Source: Dallia pectoralis (taxonomy: Eukaryota > Chordata > Actinopteri > Esociformes > Umbridae). From it: a DNA stretch of 64,000 nucleotides. The DNA lies in contig CM055741.1 of assembly GCA_029465975.1 (NCBI GenBank), positions 5,237,660 through 5,301,659 on the forward strand. The letters are read 5' to 3'. Position numbers and translations under genes: made by a program. Shown here piece after piece: positions 1-13,740 of this stretch. Every line of letters begins with the position of its first letter. Within the stretch, counting starts at the first letter, position 1. The notes beneath the pieces are model-generated. The model did no database searches, was not told where the DNA came from, and was given only the letters and a program-made list of their open reading frames with translations.

Positions 1-189
1 ATCTCTATCTTTACATCTTTATCTCTGTCTTTATCACTGTATTTATCTCCCTTTCTCTCTCCATATATGCATTTTGTTTGAACTTTTGAGGTTTGTTACA
101 ATGATGTAACACATGATGTAATTAATGAGCCGACATTAATAAAGAAAAAAGCACTCTTCCAGTTTCCCAGCCTTTCTTTTCTCTATTCT

Positions 190-520
190 CTATAGTTTAT
201 CTTCACATTCCTCCCTCCCTCTCTCTCTCTCTCCCTCCCTCCTCCTCCCCCCCTCTCTACACCACCCTCCCTCCCTCTCTCTCTCCCTCTCTACACCACC
301 CTCCCTCCTCCTGTCTCCCTCCCTTCTCCTGTCTCCCTCCCTCTCTCCCCCTCTCTACACCACCCTCCCTCCTCCTGTCTCCCCCTCTCTACACCACTCT
401 CCCTCCTCCTGTCTCCCTCCCCCTCTCTCCCTCTCTACACCCCCCCCACCTCCTCCTGTCTCCCTCCTTCTCTCCCCCTCTCTACACCACCCCACCTCCT
501 CCTGTCTCCCCCCCTCCTTT
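190..520. repeat. CT-rich low-complexity tract with imperfect tandem units
   Basis: Almost pure pyrimidine on the plus strand (CTCTCT, CCCTCC), with irregular repeats carrying the marker CTACACCAC roughly every 35-55 bp. A short (GT)n run follows at about 640-665. The opposite-strand reading frame here is a Glu/Gly/Arg-rich artefact of the repeat. Bases 1-190 hold nothing recognisable beyond AT-rich sequence. Confidence 0.85.
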
Positions 521-634
521 CTACAGATGCTATGTGGACATGGAGGTACATCCCAGTGAAGTCCTGGTCCCAGTTTAGAGCCGTTCCAATGATGTCCAGT
601 CAGAGAGAAAAACACACGCTGTTATGCAAACTCC

Positions 635-670
<36 letters not shown>

Positions 671-796
671 ACAGTGATTCGGTCTGTAGGTCTGTGCGTT
701 ACATCGTCCACCGCACAATATTCAGATTACCTGCAGTGCAATAAGTAGCGTTTAGCATGGCGCATTAAACGTGTGGGAAATGTAATCGTAAAAAAA

Positions 797-3762
797 CCTG
801 CACACACACTTTATGTTGGGTTAACCTCACCTTGTGGAACTGGTAACCACACACAATTTATGTTGGGGTAACCTCACCTTGTGGAACTGGTAACCGGGCA
901 CACTTTATGTTGGGTTACCCTCACCTTGTGGAACTGGTAACCACACACAATTTATGTTGGGGTAACCTCACCTTGTGGAACTGGTAACCACACACACTTT
1001 ATGTTGGGTTAACCTCACCTTGTGGAACTGGTAACCACACACACTTTATGTTGGGTTAACCTCACCTTGTGGAACTGGTAACCGGGCACACTTTATGTTG
1101 GGTTAACCTCACCTTGTGCAACTGGTAACCACACACACTTTATGTTGGGTTAACCTCACCTTGTGGAACTGGTAACCGGGCACACTTTATGTTGGGTTAA
1201 CCTCACCTTGTGCAACTGGTAACCACACACACTTTATGTTGGGTTAACCTCACCTTGTGGAACTGGTAACCACACACACTTTATGTTGGGTTAACCTCAC
1301 CTTGTGGAACTGGTAACCGGGCACACTTTATGTTGGGTTAACCTCACCTTGTGCAACTGGTAACCACACACACTTTATGTTGGGTTAACCTCACCTTGTG
1401 GAACTGGTAACCACACACACTTTATGTTGGGTTAACCTCACCTTGTGGAACTGGTAACCGGGCACACTTTATGTTGGGTTAACCTCACCTTGTGGAACTG
1501 GTAACCACACACACTTTATGTTGGGTTAACCTCACCTTGTGGAACTGGTAACCGGGCACACTTTATGTTGGGTTAACCTCACCTTGTGGAACTGGTAACC
1601 GGGCACACTTTATGTTGGGTTAACCTCACCTTGTGGAACTGGTAACCGGGCACACTTTATGTTGGGTTAACCTCACCTTGTGGAACTGGTAACCGGGCAC
1701 ACTTTATGTTGGGTTAACCTCACCTTGTGGAACTGGTAACCGGGCACACTTTATGTTGGGTTAACCTCACCTTGTGGAACTGGTAACCACACACACTTTA
1801 TGTTGGGTTAACCTCACCTTGTGCAACTGGTAACCGGGCACACTTTATGTTGGGTTAACCTCACCTTGTGGAACTGGTAACCACACACTTTATGTTGGGT
1901 TAACCTCACCTTGTGGAACTGGTAACCGGGCACACTTTATGTTGGGTTAACCTCACCTTGTGGAACTGGTAACCGGGCACACTTTATGTTGGGTTAACCT
2001 CACCTTGTGCAACTGGTAACCACACACACTTTATGTTGGGTTAACCTCACCTTGTGGAACTGGTAACCGGGCACACTTTATGTTGGGTTAACCTCACCTT
2101 GTGGAACTGGTAACCGGGCACACTTTATGTTGGGTTAACCTCACCTTGTGGAACTGGTAACCGGGCACACTTTATGTTGGGTTAACCTCACCTTGTGGAA
2201 CTGGTAACCACACACACTTTATGTTGGGTTAACCTCACCTTGTGCAACTGGTAACCGGGCACACTTTATGTTGGGTTAACCTCACCTTGTGGAACTGGTA
2301 ACCACACACACTTTATGTTGGGTTAACCTCACCTTGTGGAACTGGTAACCGGGCACACTTTATGTTGGGTTAACCTCACCTTGTGGAACTGGTAACCGGG
2401 CACACTTTATGTTGGGTTAACCTCACCTTGTGCAACTGGTAACCACACACACTTTATGTTGGGTTAACCTCACCTTGTGGAACTGGTAACCGGGCACACT
2501 TTATGTTGGGTTAACCTCACCTTGTGGAACTGGTAACCGGGCACACTTTATGTTGGGTTAACCTCACCTTGTGGAACTGGTAACCGGGCACACTTTATGT
2601 TGGGTTAACCTCACCTTGTGGAACTGGTAACCGGGCACACTTTATGTTGGGTTAACCTCACCTTGTGGAACTGGTAACCGGGCACACTTTATGTTGGGTT
2701 AACCTCACCTTGTGGAACTGGTAACCGGGCACACTTTATGTTGGGTTAACCTCACCTTGTGGAACTGGTAACCGGGCACACTTTATGTTGGGTTAACCTC
2801 ACCTTGTGGAACTGGTAACCGGGCACACTTTATGTTGGGTTAACCTCACCTTGTGCAACTGGTAACCACACACACTTTATGTTGGGTTAACCTCACCTTG
2901 TGGAACTGGTAACCACACACACTTTATGTTGGGTTAACCTCACCTTGTGCAACTGGTAACCGGGCACACTTTATGTTGGGTTAACCTCACCTTGTGGAAC
3001 TGGTAACCACACACACTTTATGTTGGGTTAACCTCACCTTGTGGAACTGGTAACCGGGCACACTTTATGTTGGGTTAACCTCACCTTGTGGAACTGGTAA
3101 CCGGGCACACTTTATGTTGGGTTAACCTCACCTTGTGCAACTGGTAACCACACACACTTTATGTTGGGTTAACCTCACCTTGTGGAACTGGTAACCGGGC
3201 ACACTTTATGTTGGGTTAACCTCACCTTGTGGAACTGGTAACCGGGCACACTTTATGTTGGGTTAACCTCACCTTGTGGAACTGGTAACCGGGCACACTT
3301 TATGTTGGGTTAACCTCACCTTGTGGAACTGGTAACCGGGCACACTTTATGTTGGGTTAACCTCACCTTGTGGAACTGGTAACCGGGCACACTTTATGTT
3401 GGGTTAACCTCACCTTGTGGAACTGGTAACCGGGCACACTTTATGTTGGGTTAACCTCACCTTGTGGAACTGGTAACCGGGCACACTTTATGTTGGGTTA
3501 ACCTCACCTTGTGCAACTGGTAACCACACACACTTTATGTTGGGTTAACCTCACCTTGTGGAACTGGTAACCGGGCACACTTTATGTTGGGTTAACCTCA
3601 CCTTGTGGAACTGGTAACCGGGCACACTTTATGTTGGGTTAACCTCACCTTGTGGAACTGGTAACCGGGCACACTTTATGTTGGGTTAACCTCACCTTGT
3701 GGAACTGGTAACCACACACACTTTATGTTGGGTTAACCTCACCTTGTGCAACTGGTAACCCT
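797..3762. repeat. 47-bp minisatellite, about 63 copies
   Basis: Tandem array with a 47-bp period, measured between successive CTTTATGTTGGG marks. Each unit contains TTATGTTGGGTTAACC and CTGGTAACC. Copies are nearly identical and differ mainly at two positions: GTGGAAC versus GTGCAAC, and ACCGGGCAC versus ACCACACAC. One copy near 1880 is shortened by about 2 bp. No coding potential. It lies in what is probably cacng2 intron 1. Confidence 0.97.
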
Positions 3763-4121
3763 AAACAATCTAATCCAAACCATATACAAAATATTTTTTG
3801 CATGACGGATTCTGTCTTTTATCTTCCATCTCTCTCTCTCCCCCTCTCCCAATCTCTCTGTCCCCCTCTCTTTTATCTTCCATCTATCTCTCTCCCCCTC
3901 TCCCAATCTCTCTGTCCCCCTGTCTTTTTCTCTCCCTCTTCCCTTCTTCATCTCGCGAACTGCTTTAGGCAGAATGATTCATTTGTGGCTATTGATTACT
4001 CTTGTGTTAAAAAAGAGGGATGAAGAGACAGAAAATGGATGATAGAGAGAGAGACAGAGAGAAGGGGGGAGAGAGGGTGGGTCAGAGAGACAGAGGGAGA
4101 GAGAGAGAGAGAGAGAGGGAG

Positions 4122-6037
4122 TAGTTCATTATGTATGCAGTATAGTAGTCTGTAGGTCTCCAGTGATACATGAGTATTCAGTATAGTAGTCTGTAGGTCT
4201 CCAGTGATACATGGGTATTCAGTATAGTAGTCTGTAGGTCTCCAGTGATACATGGGTATTCAGTATAGTAGTCTGTAGGTCTCCAGTGATACATGGGTAT
4301 TCAGTATAGTAGTATCTGTAGGTCTCCAGTGATACATGAGTATTCAGTATAGTAGTCTGTAGGTCTCCAGTGATACATGGGTATTCAGTATAGTAGTCTG
4401 TTGGTCTCCAGTGATACATGAGTATTCAGTATAGTAGTCTGATAGGTCAGTATAGTAGTCTGTAGGTCTCCAGTGATACATGGGTATTCAGTATAGTAGT
4501 CTGTAGGTCTCCAGTGATACATGGGTATTCAGTATAGTAGTCTGTAGGTCTCCAGTGATACATGGGTATTCAGTATAGTAGTCTGTAGGTCTCCAGTGAT
4601 ACATGGGTATTCAGTATAGTAGTATCTGTAGGTCTCCAGTGATACATGAGTATTCAGTATAGTAGTCTGTAGGTCTCCAGTGATACATGGGTATTCAGTA
4701 TAGTAGTCTGTAGGTCTCCAGTGATACATGGGTATTCAGTATAGTAGTCTGTAGGTCTCCAGTGATACATGGGTATTCAGTATAGTAGTCTGTAGGTCTC
4801 CAGTGATACATGGGTATTCAGTATAGTAGTCTGTAGGTCTCCAGTGATACATGGGTATTCAGTATAGTAGTCTGTAGGTCTCCAGTGATACATGGGTATT
4901 CAGTATAGTAGTCTGTAGGTCTCCAGTGATACATGGGTATTCAGTATAGTAGTCTGTAGGTCTCCAGTGATACATGGGTATTCAGTATAGTAGTCTGTAG
5001 GTCTCCAGTGATACATGGGTATTCAGTATAGTAGTCTGTAGGTCTCCAGTGATACATGGGTATTCAGTATAGTAGTCTGTAGGTCTCCAGTGATACATGG
5101 GTATTCAGTATAGTAGTCTGTAGGTCTCCAGTGATACATGGTATAGTAGTCTGTAGGTCTCCAGTGATACATGGGTATTCAGTATAGTAGTCTCCAGTGA
5201 TACATGGTCAGTATAGTAGTCTGTAGGTCTCAGTGATACATGGGTATTCAGTATAGTAGTCTGTAGGTCTCCAGTGATACATGGGTATTCAGTATAGTAG
5301 TCTGTATCTCAGTGATACATGGGTATTCTATAGTAGTCTGTCTCCAGTGATACATGGGTATTCAGTATAGTAGTCTGTAGGTCTCCAGTGATACATGGGT
5401 ATTCAGTATAGTAGTCTGTAGGTCTCCAGTGATACATGGGTATTCAGTATAGTAGTCTGTAGGTCTCCAGTGATACATGGGTATTCAGTATAGTAGTCTG
5501 TAGGTCTCCAGTGATACATGAGTATTCAGTATAGTAGTCTGTAGGTCTCCAGTGATACATTGGTATTCAGTATAGTAGTATCTGTAGTTCTCCAGTGATA
5601 CATGGGTATTCAGTATAGTAGTATCTGTAGGTCTCCAGTGATACATGGGTATTCAGTATAGTAGTCTGTAGGTCTCCAGTGATACATGGGTATTCAGTAT
5701 AGTAGTCTGTAGGTCTCCAGTGATACATGGGTATTCAGTATAGTAGTCTGTAGGTCTCCAGTGATACATGGGTATTCAGTATAGTAGTCTGTAGGTCTCC
5801 AGTGATACATGGGTATTCAGTATAGTAGTCTGTAGGTCTCCAGTGATACATGGGTATTCAGTATAGTAGTCTGTAGGTCTCCAGTGATACATGGGTATTC
5901 AGTATAGTAGTATCTGTAGGTCTCCAGTGATACATGGGTATTCAGTATAGTAGTCTGTAGGTCTCCAGTGATACATGGGCATTCAGTATAGTAGTCTGTA
6001 GGTCTCCAGTGATACATGAGTATTCAGTATAGTAGTC
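4122..6037. repeat. 41-bp minisatellite, about 46 copies
   Basis: Tandem units containing GTATTCAGTATAGTAGTCTG and TAGGTCTCCAGTGATACAT. Many copies are identical; scattered copies carry +3-bp (AGTATCTG) or short-deletion variants, densest at 5140-5345. The 66-residue minus-strand frames that recur here are repeat artefacts. The array is bounded by a GA-rich stretch (4030-4120) and a CT-rich stretch (6040-6060). Confidence 0.97.
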
Positions 6038-6540
6038 ACTGCTCTCTCTCTCTCTCTTCCCGTCACTTAACCTCCCTTCCTTCACCTTACTTGACCTACC
6101 TTTTTATTTTCTTGTGCTTTTCTCTCTGTAACCCTTTTTCCCCAACGTCTGTCTTTCCCTGTCTCTTTCCTTGTCTTCATCCTTTCTTCATCTCTATTGT
6201 TGTCTTTCCAAAGTCCTACCTCTACTGCCTAGTCTCGCTCCACATAATGCCTGGATGTTCATTTATAGTGCTGCCATGTTTTCCTCAGTCAGTAAAGATA
6301 TGAAAGAAAACCAGGAAGTGAGAAAACAAACGTGAGCAAATGACCTGTACTCTTTTTCTACTCGTTTTTAAGCTGCTGGGAATGTGGAGGTTGATAAATC
6401 CAGCAAAATAGCCAATAACGAAACTACTGATGTCGCCAAAAGCTGAGTTCTCTGTAGAGCTCCATCGATACAACTGCACAAAAATGGGAATTCCATTTGG
6501 CACGCTGTCTCCCAATCTCTCCGATGGCAGACAGCTAGCA

Positions 6541-6793
6541 AACACACACGCAGACACACACACTCACACGCACGTTGACACGCACACACACACACACACG
6601 CGCGCGCAGCGATGGCGCTGCATCTGGCGACCAACAAACAAAAGACCTGGGCTAATAATTAGCAAGGATGTAAATAAAGACACGCACAAACACACACATA
6701 CACTCACACGTACACACAAATACACGCGTCTCAACACACACACGCACAAACACAGACATACACTCACACGTACACACAAATACACGCGTCTCA

Positions 6794-6824
<31 letters not shown>

Positions 6825-6905
6825 AACACAGACATACACTCACACGTACACACAAATACACGCGTCTCAACACACACACACACACAGACACACACACATA
6901 CAGAC
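6541..6905. repeat. CA-rich array with three longer-period copies
   Basis: (CA)n-type sequence in which a longer block, marked by ACGTACACACAAATACACGC, occurs three times. Plus- and minus-strand frames of His/Thr or Cys/Val come from the dinucleotide repeat and are not genes. Confidence 0.9.
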
Positions 6906-7197
6906 ACCCCTTCCGCTTCCCCACAGGCATTTTGGCACAAGCGTCTGTCTGCCAACGATCAAGCCTGGCTTCCTTTAATCCTTGTTTCAGGACATCTCTT
7001 CCTGCTCCCCACTGGCACTTGGAAACTGCTCCGCCATTACGGCTCTGCCCACGCCGCCAGTGGGCGGGTAAAAGTCTATGTAGTTGTAGCAGGAGATATA
7101 ATTAAAGGGTTTTCTAGAATGTTCAGAGCGCAGAACCACAATCAATGCCGTGAACTTTGACCTAAGTAGACCGAGCACATTCGTATACAGCTTTCTG

Positions 7198-7199
<2 letters not shown>

Positions 7200-7252
<53 letters not shown>
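7200..7252. repeat. (GT)n microsatellite
   Basis: Uninterrupted GT dinucleotide run of about 26 copies directly before the 61-bp minisatellite. Confidence 0.97.
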
Positions 7253-7255
<3 letters not shown>

Positions 7256-7273
7256 GCAAGGAGGCAACCTCTA

Positions 7274-8181
7274 GAACGAGTAACGTTCAGCTGTCTCTGA
7301 CACTGGTGTTGGTGAACTGGACAGTATGTGCTATCTCTATGTGACGTTCAGCTGTCTCAGACACTGGTGTTGGTGAACTGGTCAGAATGTGCTATCTCTA
7401 TGTGACGTTCAGCTGTCTCAGACACTGGTGTTGGTGAACTGGTCAGAATGTGCTATCTCTATGTGACGTTCAGCTGTCTCTGTCTCTGACACTGGTGTTG
7501 GTGAACTGGTCAGAATATGCTATCTCTATGTGACGTTCAGCTGTCTCTGACTCTGGTGTTGGTGAACTGGTCAGAATGTGCTATCTCTATGTGACGTTCA
7601 GCTGTCTCTGACTCTGGTGTTGGTGAACTGGTCAGTATGTGCTATCTCTATGTAACGTTCAGCTGTCTCTGACACTGGTGTTGGTGAACTGGTCAGAGTG
7701 TGCTATCTCTATGTGACGTTCAGCTGTCTCTGACACTGGTGTTGGTGAACTGGTCAGAATGTGCTATCTCTATGTGACGTTCAGCTGTCTCTGACACTGG
7801 TGTTGGTGAACTGGTCAGAATGTGCTATCTCTATGTGACGTTCAGCTGTCTCTGACACTGGTGTTGGTGAACTGGTCAGAGTGTGCTATCTCTATGTGAC
7901 GTTCAGCTGTCTCTGACACTGGTGTTGGTGAATTGGTCAGAATGTGCTATCTCTATGTGACGTTCAGCTGTCTCTGACACTGGTGTTGGTGAATTGGTCA
8001 GAATGTGCTATCTCTATGTGACGTTCAGCTGTCTCTGACACTGGTGTTGGTGAATTGGTCAGAATGTGCTATCTCTATGTGACGTTCAGCTGTCTCTGAC
8101 ACTGGTGTTGGTGAATTGGTCAGAATGTGCTATCTCTATGTGACGTTCAGCTGTCTCTGACACTGGTGTTGGTGAACTGGT
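7274..8181. repeat. 61-bp minisatellite, about 15 copies
   Basis: Units contain GACGTTCAGCTGTCTC and GACACTGGTGTTGGTGAA with a 61-bp period. Sub-variants include AATTGGTC for AACTGGTC and loss or gain of CTGTCT. No open frame spans the array. Confidence 0.95.
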
Positions 8182-8689
8182 CTCTGCGACAACCTTTAAT
8201 ATGACTGACATATCTCCTCTGTCTCTGGGTTGTGAAGCGATGAGTTGTGGCCCCAGATCAGATGGAACGCCTGTTTGCCGATGTGCATAAAACATAAAAT
8301 ACTTGATTGCATAAGTCACCCCTTGCTATGGCAAACCTGAATGAGCTGAGGAGCAACCGATGGTCTGTAAAAGATCTGTGTGAAATGATGATGTTTACAG
8401 GATTTCTGGCGAACAACAGCTGTCCCTGGGAGGTCCCAAAGATGGTTAGTACAATAACCAAAAAAACTCCATCATGAAGACAAAAGGACATTTACAGCCA
8501 ATCTGAAATTAGGTTCTTCAGCAGTACCAATCGGGCGTTACGATACAAGATTATTTCTAAAGCACTGAATATCCCCCCCGGATCCCAGTAAAGTCCTTTA
8601 TTAAAAAATATAGAGAGTATATGGCTTAACTGGGATCCTATCCAGTACAGATTGTCCACAAATACTGACTAACAGACGTGCAATAGTCA

Positions 8690-9335
8690 TGGAAGCCATC
8701 AACAAACCTATTGGCAACAAGAGTTATGGTCCTCCAGGGCTGAACTGGGGGACACTGTGTGTACTAAAACAACAGCCTGGGTGCTTCGCAAAAGTGACAA
8801 AAAAGTGGCAGAAAGCAAATGTTACAATTTTCAATTGCAATTTCCATCCAATTTTGGACAGATTTTGCCAAGAAGGCCGAGTGAGAGACTGAGACCAAGT
8901 GGAAGAAGATTCTGTGGTTTGATGAGACCGACAAGAGAGCTTTAAAGCTAAGTGCAATATTTGGCGCAAGCCCGTCAGCCTGACAAAACCATCCGTACAG
9001 TAAAGCATGGTGGCGTCAGCATCATGCCATGGGGATGCTTCTCCGCACGATGGCCTGGAAAGTTTGTAAAGATAGAAGGCAAAGCAGAAATAGCAAAGTA
9101 TAAAGAAATCCTGGAGGGAAAACTGCTTAAGTCAGCAAGAATCCTGGGACCTGGGAGAATATCCATCTTCTGGCAAGACAATGACCGGAAACACTGAGAG
9201 TAGAAACAGTTGGTTAAATGTCCAGGAGTGACCCAGGATCTCAATCCAAATGAGAATACAGAGTTAAAACGGCTATCAACTATGGTCACCAATACGACAT
9301 GAGAGAGCTTAAACAATTTTTTGAAAATGGTCAGA
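8690..9335 (+). pseudogene. Tc1/mariner-type transposase remnant
   Basis: A decayed transposase of the Tc1 superfamily. The clearest part is 8952-9197, where the translation keeps the Tc1-type core around KHGGVSIMPWGCFSA, then GKFVKIEGK, KYKEILEGKLL and WQDND(R)KH, the last corresponding to the family's QQDNDPKH metal-binding block. Upstream at about 8895-8945 the nucleotide sequence resembles the block around the first catalytic Asp (LWSDET in intact copies), but in another frame. A stop follows KH directly, and downstream similarity (AACTATGGTCACC and onwards) is out of frame. No inverted repeats were identified. Expected intact length is about 340 residues, so this is a dead copy. Confidence 0.85.
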
Positions 9336-9517
9336 AAAGTCTGTGCAGAATCCAGGCTAGCGTTTAAATTTAGATTGCTTAAAGATGTTCCCGTTACAGG
9401 TAAGGTTCACAGTTAGAAATTAGAGTGCTATGTTTAGGGATTAATGTTGCTGAGGTTAAGATTAGGGTTTGATTAAAGCAATGGTTGAAGTTAGGGAACA
9501 CAGTTTGTCTGGTCCCC

Positions 9518-9521
<4 letters not shown>

Positions 9522-9603
<82 letters not shown>
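9522..9603. repeat. (GT)n microsatellite
   Basis: About 40 uninterrupted GT copies. Preceded (9400-9480) by degenerate TTAGGG-like sequence that is not a telomeric array. Confidence 0.97.
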
Positions 9604-9604
<1 letters not shown>

Positions 9605-9718
9605 GCATAACACATTACATAACACAAAGATCCACTGTCACCCACGTGTGGTTGAATACTGGTGTGTTTCTGAGTCACTCTGCACATAGATATTAACACC
9701 ATACCGGTATAATAATCC

Positions 9719-10229
9719 AGTGATGGACTCCTCCCTGTATGACTCCGCCCTGCATGACACCTCCTTTACAATACATGATGGACTCCTCCCTGCATGACAC
9801 CTCCTTTACAATACATGATGGACTCCTCCCTGCATGACACCTCCTTTACAATACATGATGGACTCCTCCCTGCATGACGCCTCCTTTACAATACATGATG
9901 GACTCCGCCCTGCATGACACCTCCTTTACAATACATGATGGACTCCTCCCTGCATGACACCTCCTTTACAATACATGATGGACTCCTCCCTGCATGACAC
10001 CTCCTTTACAATACATAATGGACTCCTCCCTGCATGACGCCTCCTTTACAATACATGATGGACTCCTCCCTGCATGACGCCTCCTTTACAATACATGATG
10101 GACTCCTCCCTGCATGACGCCTCCTTTACAATACATGATGGACTCCTCCCTGCATGACGCCTCCTTTACAATACATGATGGACTCCTCCCTGCATGACAC
10201 CTCCTTTACAATACATAATGGACTCCTCC
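9719..10229. repeat. 40-bp minisatellite, about 12 copies
   Basis: Units contain GACTCCTCCCTGCATGAC and CCTCCTTTACAATACAT. Variation is mostly GACAC versus GACGC and one ACATAATG. Just downstream (10300-10390) a 24-25 bp unit with TGTCGTTCACCAAACC is repeated three to four times. Confidence 0.95.
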
Positions 10230-10674
10230 CATTTTTCCTCTATTGAACCTGCAAGCCTGACTCCACTACATGCTCCAACCTGGTGAGCTACACGGCATCA
10301 AACCCCGTCCCCCCGCCCTCTGTCGTTCACCAAACCCCGCCCCCTGTCGTTCACCAAACCCTGCCCTCTGTCGTTCACCAAACCTCGCTTCTTCATTAAC
10401 CATAGTTGATTCTGCAAGGTAGAAGCGCAATGCATTCTGCGTCTAACACAAATACACACTCACACACATCCTGCTGGTTGGCTCCAGATGCCAGGTGGAT
10501 TGGGAATGTCTGTGTGTGTGTGTGCATGTGCGTGCGTGTGCATGTGCGTGCTTGTATGTGTGTGTGTGGAGGGAGGGAGCTGTTTGTCAGCACCTTTCAA
10601 ACCAGGTGCTAAACGGGCATGTAGAGGTGGCAACAACCATGTCCTATAAAATAAAGACCCGTCTGCTAATATAC

Positions 10675-11745
10675 TGATCTTGAACTTAAGGATCTATAAT
10701 ATACTGCTATACAAAATACTGATCTAGAATACATTGTTCTACAATATAACAAGCTATAATATACTGCTATACCAATTACTGATATAGAATACACTGATCT
10801 ATAACACCCTGGCCTACAGTATACTGATCTACATCGTAGGATCTATGATACACTGCTATATCAATTACTGATCTAGAATACACTGATCTACAACCTACTG
10901 ATGTAAAGTAAACTGATCTACAATGCACTGATGTATAACGCACAAATCCGCAATATTCTACAATTTACAAATCGAAAATGTACTTATCTACACGATACAG
11001 ACATACAACACATCTAAAACATCTAATCCAGCCTTTTATTGTTCCTCATCGCATCACATACGTGTGTCACATACTTTTTGTGGACATCTCTGATGGCGAC
11101 AGAGGAGATTTAAAGGGTTACAAAGGATCTTGAACCTTGAAAACAACTGGTCAGATCCAAGGCGTTTTAACTTTAATGTGGTATGTTTTCTTCCCTGCGT
11201 TCCTGCTAATTAGGTATCAACTACAAACACGGCTAATCGATCAATACACTGCATTAGCGGAAAAAAACAAGGAGCACGTGGTTCCAAAACTCTGGCGTGT
11301 ACAATATCAGTGAAGAGAACATTTCACGCTTGACATTGAATCGAACGCGAACAGAATGGATCCCATTGACTTCCTGTCTCTCATTATGAAATGGTTAATG
11401 TGTCATAATGCAGTCGATACGCGAATGATTTTCGCCATTTTACGAGTCGAGTGTCTTGCCGTCACCTCCGTTCCGACCGGACGCTGGACGCTTGACACAC
11501 GCTCTGGCAGCCGGTGATTCGTGTTTGTGTCCCACATCAACGAGGCCACTTGGGGGCACGAGCGCACACAGCGGTACTACGAACTTGTGTCTTATTCAGG
11601 TGATGTGGGCACGCTCAGTGAATGAGGAAGAGGTGCCATGGTAACGCACACACAAACAAAAACATATCCACTCACCAAACAGTTAATAAAACAATAGATT
11701 TTGCTGGTTGTTTAGAGATATACATCGTATATCAGGACCTTGTCA
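10675..11745. other. No gene seen; degenerate short repeat then unique sequence
   Basis: 10675-11030 contains a degenerate repeat around GATCTACAATATACTG. From 11040 to 11745 the DNA looks unique and AT-balanced, with no convincing exon, RNA gene or transposon on either strand. Confidence 0.5.
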
Positions 11746-12105
11746 CATGCGATTAATAAATAATGTCTGATTTAATATGTTTATGTGAAACCTGTATTAT
11801 ACAGTGAACTGTGATTACACATCTCATTATGGAAACTAACTAACATTATGTCTGATTTAATATGTTTATGTAAAACCTGTATTATACAATTAACTGTGAT
11901 TACACATCTCATTATGGAAACTAACTAACATTATGTCTGATTTAATATGTTTATGTAAAACCTGTATTATACAGTGAACTGTGATTACACATCTCATTAT
12001 GGTAACTAACTAACATTATGTCTGATTTAATATGTTTATGTAAAACCTGTATTATACAGTGAACTGTGATTACACATCTCATTATGGAAACTAACTAACA
12101 TTATT
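11745..12105. repeat. 85-bp tandem repeat, about 4 copies
   Basis: Units containing GTCTGATTTAATATGTTTAT and CATCTCATTATGG recur with an 85-bp period. Followed (12130-12220) by loosely repeated CCAGCCAG-type sequence and (12400-12520) by irregular GTGTGT. Confidence 0.92.
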
Positions 12106-13099
12106 TACAAGCTAATGTGATCGCCCATTTAGCCGGCCAGCCAGTCATTCATCCAGCCAGCCGGTCAATCAGCTAGCCAGTCGGCAAAACAGTCAGCCAG
12201 TTAATCCATCCACTTGCAAGTAAGACAAGGCAGGCGCTAAACGGCCGGTAAATGACCAGGTAGGAAGTGACGGAGAGCGAGCTATGACAGATTGGTTTAA
12301 CTGCAGGCCTTGTGTCGCCATGCCGACGCCGCATCATGTCACAACGGTAACACAGCAGAGATGATGAAGGAGGGAAGACGGAGACGAGACTAGACTCGGG
12401 GGAGTGTGTGTGTGTGTTTAAGTCTCTGCGTGTATTCATGTCTGTGTGTATGTTCAGGTCGTTGCGTGTGTGCGCTCATGTCAGTGTGTGTGTTTGTGCA
12501 TTCATGTCAGTGTGTGTTCATTCTGCCGTTTATAGAACGTCAGCTGCCGTACCCCTACAGGGGAGAAACTCTCTCTCAGGCCGGTCAAAGGTCCTCTCTG
12601 TTTCAGCACTACGGTGGTGGAACCAGCTTAACTTTTGGATCAGAATCGCCTTTTTATTTCCGAAAACGTCTAACAACGTTTTAAGGCTTTAAGATAACTC
12701 CACAGCCTCTTGTAAAACGTATGCTAACACCATTTCCTGTTTTGTACTTTCTAACGCCGACCCGGTTGGTGGTCCATTCGAGTGGGGCAAGATTACTGAC
12801 CTGTCTCATGCACACCCACTATCGCTCTTCCTCTCTCTATTTCTCACACTGCAACCCCCCCCGACCCCCCACACACACACACACACGCTACTAACCAAAG
12901 ACCAAAGAATTCAGGACGCAAGCCGAGCTGACCTTCATGATACAGATGCATCAGAGTAAGTTGATTAGAGACATCGTCAAAACAAAATCACATTTTTGGT
13001 ACTTATAGAAGAACCAAAGCACTGGTGCGCCGGGCAACTGCAAACGATCTGCTAGTCCCGGAGTGACTTCCACGGCAGACGCCCGGGCTATATTGTCCA

Positions 13100-13740
13100 G
13101 CTGATCGGAAACACACACATCCCACGGAGGCAGGCGTGTATGTGGGGAAAAACGTCTAGATGCAGAAGAGAACCCGAGCAGAGCGTCAGATCGTACAGCA
13201 CCAGATGCCCACCATTACGTAGACAAACAACGAAAAGACAGTTGGATGAAAAAAATGCCACAAAGAGTAGAACTCTGAAATAATGTCTTACGGGACAGAT
13301 GAGACAAAGATTAACCTCCACCAGAGTGATTAAAAGAGGAAAGTGTGGAGAAAAAGAAGAACTGAGCTTGACCCGTGAATTATGGTGGAAGTGGTGTTAC
13401 GGCCTGACCGTACAGGAACTGGCTCACTGTGTCGGTCATGTGACCGCTGACGGCGACCATGCAGAAGACGAACTCCGAGGTGTACAGAAACAACGTCGCT
13501 GCTTAGACGTAGCACAGCCGAATGCCTCCAAACTGATTGGACGGCGTACCGTCATGTAGCAGGACGGCGACCCCCAACCCCGCTGCCATAGCAGCCAAGG
13601 AGGTTTTCAGGGCCAAAGAGTTTGAGGTTTACTGGCCGAGCCAATCATCCGACGGGACGGCCGACGGAGCGCGCAGACAACGAGACCGAAAGGCAAAAGC
13701 ACTTTAAATGACAATCTGGTGTTGTCTAAGGCAATCAGTG
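13100..13740 (+). pseudogene. Tc1-like transposon remnant
   Basis: Nucleotide-level similarity to fish Tc1-like transposons in plus orientation. The order is a block reading like GGGACAGATGAGACAAAGAT (transposase DET motif region) at about 13290-13312, a block like GACCGCTGACGGCGACCATG, a segment reading ASKLIGRRTVM ending at 13556, then a decayed continuation of the region that holds the DNDPKH motif. Frames are repeatedly broken, so no functional protein is possible. The 77-residue minus-strand and 86-residue plus-strand frames here are chance or partial readings of this fossil. Confidence 0.75.

Noticed and set aside
797..6037. CRISPR array
   Set aside because: Units are directly adjacent without unique spacers, and the genome is eukaryotic.
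9405..9490. Interstitial telomere repeat (TTAGGG-like words)
   Set aside because: Only scattered degenerate matches, no tandem TTAGGG run.
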